Assembly (NCBI GenBank): GCA_964421785.1
Contig: CAYQZG010000031.1
Coordinates: forward strand, 1 to 31,360
Reading direction: 5' to 3'
Length of the DNA stretch: 31,360 bases
From: SKLM01 sp964421785
GTDB lineage: Bacteria; Chloroflexota; Anaerolineae; B4-G1
Positions 27,661-31,360 of this stretch are shown here, piece by piece. The stretch's first letter is position 1. The number at the start of each line of letters is the position of its first letter. A program made the position numbers and the translations under genes. Under the pieces are notes generated by a model. That model saw only the letters and a program-made list of their open reading frames with translations. It was not told the DNA's origin and ran no database searches.

Positions 27661-30429
27661 TCAATGCTCTTTCATCACAAGCGGCAGATCTATCCAGTGT
27701 GCTGCTTCCTGCAACTCGAAGACATATGTGTCTAGTCCCTCAATGCTGGTGGGGATGAGGATCTGACCATCCTGGACCACAAAGGACATCTCGTCGCCGG
27801 AGACGAGCTCAGTGACGGTAAGGCTGGCGGAAGGCTCGATGCCGACTGCCTCGGCGTCAACGGTCAGGGTAAAGGAAACTGTCCCGGTAACAGTGTTGTG
27901 GATGGTGAAAAACGGCGTAGGGCGGGAATTGAGGAGCGAGGGACCGAAGCGTTCCACCCAGACAGCTTCGTCTCCCGTCCGGGCATGAGTGACCGGCTCC
28001 CAGCCGGCGTGCCAGAATCGGAAGAGCGCCTCTCGCGTCTCCGTGATCACTTGGTCGGCTCCCTCCTCCCAGCCGGTGGCGTCATCCTTTCGGCTGGGTA
28101 GAATGCCGTAGAAGAGCGCCAAATTCGCGAATGCTTCCACGTCGTCCAGGGTCAGGTCGGACTCACCGTTGGCCCAGGCCTGGGGCTTATGATAGGCAAT
28201 GGCCCGACGGTAGTCCAGGATGCTCGGGCTCCAGTTGTTATGCGCGCCCGTCTTGCTCTTCCCCTCGCCGCCGAAGGCATCGATGTGGCGTGCCAAGCCG
28301 TTCGTCGTGCCGATGCCCCAGAAGTTGACCGTGATGGCCATGTCGTCGCGGCATCGATCGCTCATACGTCCGCGCAGCCAATGGAAAAACTCGTCCGTGC
28401 TGGCTGCGTTGTGGATCCCCGGCTGGTACGTCACCACGTGGTAGGCCAGAGGGGTGTCGGCCAGCGCCAGGTGCTCGGGACGGACGTCCACGCCCGTAGC
28501 GGTCATGAAGTTGTCCATCATGACCCCGTCCAGCACTGCGCTGATGGCCTCGGTGGCGGAGACCGCGGGGCTCACGGCCCAATCCCACAGGAACGGCCCC
28601 CACCCGCCCTCGATGTCCGGGTCAGTGCTGGTCTGCCAACCGACCTCCCACACGCCCGGCGCCCAGGAGAATTCGCCCACGTGTTTGATCTGCCAGTCAC
28701 CGATGGGATTGTAGGCCACGCTTCGGGTGATCGCCTCGGACCTGGCACGCTTGCCCGCCTCGGGCGAGTTCCCCAGCACCTCCACTAACTCGACGGTCTC
28801 CCCGTACGTAGGCAGGGGGTCCGTAATGGGACCGACCTTAAGCGATGCCTCAGCCACGATGTACTGGGCGGCGAAGACGTTCTGCTGATCGTACTCCAGC
28901 ACTTGCTGAGCGCCTTCCTCAGAGAAGTAGTAAGCCCGCTCGTACCCGGCGTACTCGTACATCGCCCGCGGTGACTCGAACCAGTCAGAGTGCCGGGCGG
29001 CGAAGCGATCGATGGCCGTCCGAAAGCCCCAGGCCGGGTCAACGCGATAAAGCTCCAGGCTCAGATCGGCGCGACCGGCCAGCTTGGTAGCCAGTGGAGA
29101 GATGCCTAGATAGCCCCGCGCCTCGTATCGCGCCTTTTCTTGATCGTAGGCCAGCTTGACTAACCGCGGCGAGTCCAGCGAGGCAGCCAGGGCCAGGCCG
29201 CGGGTGCCATTCTCGACAAGAGCATAAGGGTAGAGCGAGATAGGTAACCAGCCGTCCCAGACGCCGCTGACCACGTTTTCGTAGGTCCATGAGAGACTCG
29301 GCGGGAGGGGATACTCCGGCGGCGAATCGGCCACGGCCGTGCCAATGGAGATAGGGCGGCTGTGGCGCACGTCGTCCCACCAGCGCCAAGGAGCAGAGGA
29401 GCAAGGGTGAAGAGGCGCGGGGGAACAAGAGGTTTGCTCCTCTGTTCCTACGAGATCCAGGGGCAATCCCCAAACGACTTCCATAGCTCGATCTTGACCG
29501 GTCGCGTCCTGGAGCGCGACGTGCACGCCGATGTGGTCAGTTTCGGCGGTGTAGGTGGCAGTCAGGGTCAGTCCGGCGGTGATCGTCGCGGTTTGAATCA
29601 GCCGGTCACCGTGCTGCTCAACGGTGCCGGTGATCGGCCGCTCAACCTCCGGGCTCGGGACGACAGCCAGGTCATCCACCCACATAAGCTCATCTTGGAG
29701 CCGACCACCGATAATCAGCTCCATGTACACCACGTCCGGCGGCACCCGCAGCTCGCCGCCGACCTTGCGCCAACCGTCGGCCTCCCAATGCAGCGGCGCG
29801 ACCAGGGTCGGGTCGCCCATCGGCTGCTCCGCCGCGTCCAGCCAGCGGACGTAGATGCCGTTGGCCCAGGAGACGCCCCGCCAGATCTCGCTCTGCCGCC
29901 GAGGTGGTGTGCCGCTCGGCGTCTGCACGTAGCCTCGGTCGCTCCAGAAGGCCCCCGATAGGCGATAGCGCTGCCCCGGGGTGACGACCACCGGATCGGC
30001 GATCATTGAGGCACGACCCAAGGTGTGGGTCTGGATCCCGCGCATCTGCAGGGACCAGTCGCCGCTGCAGCTGACGCTGTCAGTGAGCGTGACGTCCGTG
30101 CCGATCTGGCTTTCGATCCGCCAGCCGTTCTCGCCATCCTCGAAGCCGGGGTTCGTCAGAAGATTCGGTTCGCCGACCTGACCGGCGCCGCTCATATCCC
30201 GCACCCAGAGGACCGGGCCCGGCACAACCGGCAGTGGATCGCCATCTATGGTCAGGCTCAGCGCTCGTCCGCCGGCGGAGAGCGTAAGGGCCAGCCCATC
30301 GTCAGTGCCGACGGAGAAGGTACCCGACGCGGACGTGGTGACCGCATGCGGGCGAGGGAGGGCAAGCACTATGACAAATAGGATCGCGGCTAGAGCTGCG
30401 GCTGTCACAAGACGTACCAGGTGAGCCAT
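27661..30429 (-). CDS. Large secreted protein with glycosidase-like features, unrecognised family
   Basis: 922 residues. N-terminal signal/anchor helix LVTAAALAAILFVIVLAL. A jelly-roll module begins with LLTNPGFEDGENGW (about 95-108), the usual opening of CBM4-type carbohydrate-binding domains. The following large region has TIM-barrel-glycosidase flavour: SWTYENVVSGVWDGWLP, DGVMMDNFMTATGVD, MAITVNFWGIGTT, WANGESDLTLDDVEAF, then a beta-rich C-terminal domain with TVTGTVSFTLTVDAEAVG. The last residues WIDLPLVMKEH resemble a C-terminal tag seen also in the neighbour. An odd Cys/Pro/Ser stretch at about 328-344 is encoded by a palindromic insertion. Start at 30429 follows AAGGAGGT; the longer frame from 30498 overlaps the upstream gene. 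I cannot name a reaction. Confidence 0.75.
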   Translation of the reverse strand: MAHLVRLVTAAALAAILFVIVLALPRPHAVTTSASGTFSVGTDDGLALTLSAGGRALSLTIDGDPLPVVPGPVLWVRDMSGAGQVGEPNLLTNPGFEDGENGWRIESQIGTDVTLTDSVSCSGDWSLQMRGIQTHTLGRASMIADPVVVTPGQRYRLSGAFWSDRGYVQTPSGTPPRRQSEIWRGVSWANGIYVRWLDAAEQPMGDPTLVAPLHWEADGWRKVGGELRVPPDVVYMELIIGGRLQDELMWVDDLAVVPSPEVERPITGTVEQHGDRLIQTATITAGLTLTATYTAETDHIGVHVALQDATGQDRAMEVVWGLPLDLVGTEEQTSCSPAPLHPCSSAPWRWWDDVRHSRPISIGTAVADSPPEYPLPPSLSWTYENVVSGVWDGWLPISLYPYALVENGTRGLALAASLDSPRLVKLAYDQEKARYEARGYLGISPLATKLAGRADLSLELYRVDPAWGFRTAIDRFAARHSDWFESPRAMYEYAGYERAYYFSEEGAQQVLEYDQQNVFAAQYIVAEASLKVGPITDPLPTYGETVELVEVLGNSPEAGKRARSEAITRSVAYNPIGDWQIKHVGEFSWAPGVWEVGWQTSTDPDIEGGWGPFLWDWAVSPAVSATEAISAVLDGVMMDNFMTATGVDVRPEHLALADTPLAYHVVTYQPGIHNAASTDEFFHWLRGRMSDRCRDDMAITVNFWGIGTTNGLARHIDAFGGEGKSKTGAHNNWSPSILDYRRAIAYHKPQAWANGESDLTLDDVEAFANLALFYGILPSRKDDATGWEEGADQVITETREALFRFWHAGWEPVTHARTGDEAVWVERFGPSLLNSRPTPFFTIHNTVTGTVSFTLTVDAEAVGIEPSASLTVTELVSGDEMSFVVQDGQILIPTSIEGLDTYVFELQEAAHWIDLPLVMKEH
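29390..29448. repeat. Palindromic repeat inserted in frame in the large secreted protein gene
   Basis: Arms ggagcagaggagcaa (29390-29404) and ttgctcctctgttcc (29434-29448) pair at 14 of 15 positions. The segment encodes the low-complexity peptide TSCSPAPLHPCSSAP, unlike its surroundings. Peptides of this style come from short dispersed repeats in some cyanobacteria and Chloroflexota. Its length keeps the frame open. Confidence 0.6.
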
Positions 30430-30458
30430 TGAATACCTCCTTCGCTCCAAGCGTAAGG

Positions 30459-31067
30459 CTACTGACGAAGCACGCATGGTAGATAGACCCACCGACACCG
30501 CTCCATCTCAATCAAGGTCACGGAGTGGGCCGGAAAGGCATAGATGAAGCTCTGACCCGCGCCAGAGATAGTGGTTTCAGTGATAGCCACATCGGTCGGA
30601 TGCCCCACGTCATTGAAGGCAGCAATATCCGGACCGTTCAAGGTGCGGACTGTGGCCGTGGGCCATGGCGTGAAACCGCTGATAACGACGGTGGCGGTGA
30701 TGGTCGCGGCGGGCACTCCCGCCGTCATCTCCTTGTTGATCGCCAGGAGCGTCAAATGATGGCCCGATTCGTCGGCGCTGGCGAGTACCTCCAGCGCCGG
30801 CACGGAGCCGGTCAACAGCGGCACATCGTCGGTCTGGGCCTCCACGTGCATCGAGGCAATCTGCCGGCCTTGGCCTGAGCGTGTCCAAGGGGTGAACAGC
30901 TGCAGTACGTAGGCGGCAGGACGGGGGACAAGCTCTGGATACGGACTCATCACCGCGGTATTGTTCCACCCTTCACCCTCGCCCAGCGTGATCAAGCTGT
31001 GCAGATTGCCAAGATGGCGACCATCAGGGATCCCGAGCTCGATCAACGTTCGCACCATATCGGCCAC
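30459..31067 (-). CDS. C-terminal part of a secreted arabinofuranosidase-like protein (downstream of a frameshift)
   Basis: About 200 residues that look like the end of the catalytic barrel and the C-terminal beta domain of a GH51-like clan A enzyme: GNLHSLITLGEGEGWNNTAV, then PRPAAYVLQLFTPWT, then a beta-sandwich. It ends WVYLPCVLRQ, matching the tail style of the next gene. The first ATG (31067) is internal: the same frame continues upstream as TTALLSLDQGLFVADMVRTL, without a start, and joins the fragment at 31043-31360 by one frameshift. There are 29 bases between its stop and the next gene's start. Confidence 0.65.
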   Translation of the reverse strand: MADMVRTLIELGIPDGRHLGNLHSLITLGEGEGWNNTAVMSPYPELVPRPAAYVLQLFTPWTRSGQGRQIASMHVEAQTDDVPLLTGSVPALEVLASADESGHHLTLLAINKEMTAGVPAATITATVVISGFTPWPTATVRTLNGPDIAAFNDVGHPTDVAITETTISGAGQSFIYAFPAHSVTLIEMERCRWVYLPCVLRQ

Positions 31068-31360
31068 AAAGAGCCCCTGATCCAGCGACAGGAGCGCCGT
31101 CGTCCCGACGGCAGCGAAAGCGGCGGGGTCTGCTCGGGCGGCACGAACAGATTGTGCCCAACCATCGGCGTGATGGCGATCTCCACCTGATCGGCCCGAT
31201 CCCCGGCATAGAGCTGCACGCTGGCCTGCAGGTCCTCGAGCTCCATCCGCTTGATCAGCGGCCCGGCCATGGTGCGCAGGTGGGCCTCCCTCAGGCCATC
31301 CCCGTCGCGGTCTCCGGAGACGTAGTAGGGATGCACGGTCAGGAAGTCGTAGGGGTGTTC
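31043..31360 (-). CDS. N-terminal-side fragment of the same arabinofuranosidase-like protein, cut by the window edge
   Basis: The frame is open from the window edge (EHPYDFLTVHPYY, a typical barrel-strand phrase of GH51-like enzymes) through MAGPLIKRMELEDLQASVQL and VGHNLFVPPEQ to about 31130. There it should continue as ADPAAFAAVGTT, but that sequence is in the next frame. One base appears to be missing; after that point this frame reads PLSLPSGRRR and stops at 31043. No slippery heptamer is evident. It is either a true frameshift mutation or a sequence error. The gene's 5' part lies outside the window. Confidence 0.6.
   Translation of the reverse strand, partial: EHPYDFLTVHPYYVSGDRDGDGLREAHLRTMAGPLIKRMELEDLQASVQLYAGDRADQVEIAITPMVGHNLFVPPEQTPPLSLPSGRRRSCRWIRGSLWPIWCER

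Noticed and set aside
1..31360. CRISPR arrays, insertion sequences, phage genes
   Set aside because: No regularly spaced repeats, transposase or integrase motifs, or phage structural genes were seen on either strand.

Overview
The window looks like a chromosomal piece from a G+C-rich bacterium of the Chloroflexota, probably an Anaerolineae-type or thermophilic relative. This rests on gene content and style (AglEFG-type sugar transporter, thrS-infC-rplT cluster, AIM24-family protein) and on two secreted proteins ending in the short 'LPxV' tail I associate with that phylum. The lineage is an inference from sequence style; no marker gene was searched.

Positions 1-12480, minus strand: an alpha-glucoside utilisation cluster. 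Reading in the direction of transcription it holds a LacI-type regulator with a strong promoter and operator; a lipoprotein binding protein and two permeases of the AglE/AglF/AglG type; a small membrane protein; beta-phosphoglucomutase (pgmB) coupled to a GH65 disaccharide phosphorylase; an AIM24-family protein; a GH1 beta-glucosidase; a TreT-type trehalose synthase; and a decayed second GH65 copy at the window edge. Imported alpha-diglucoside would be split by phosphate (GH65, giving beta-glucose 1-phosphate, then glucose 6-phosphate by PgmB) or by NDP (TreT run in reverse). No transporter ATPase gene is present.

Positions 12481-18060: a GH32/43/68-like beta-propeller glycosidase, a C-terminal remnant of another sugar permease, a P2A-type calcium ATPase, the DNA polymerase III delta' subunit (holB) and, divergent from holB, a tRNA-Val(GAC) with its terminator.

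Positions 18061-23700: housekeeping genes. A phosphoglycerate mutase of the cofactor-independent type is circularly permuted: its gene starts in the middle of the usual protein and the usual N-terminal third is appended at the end. This is the most unusual thing in the window. A T-box leader with a threonine specifier then controls thrS, followed by infC (ATT start codon) and rplT, with no rpmI between them.

Positions 23700-31360: a secreted beta-propeller lipoprotein; a radical SAM protein of the DNA-repair-linked family whose consensus promoter carries a GAAC-N4-GTTC LexA-like box; a coiled-coil lipoprotein; and two adjacent secreted carbohydrate-active-looking proteins. One of these is large, unrecognised and carries a short palindromic insertion; the other is truncated by the window edge and frameshifted.
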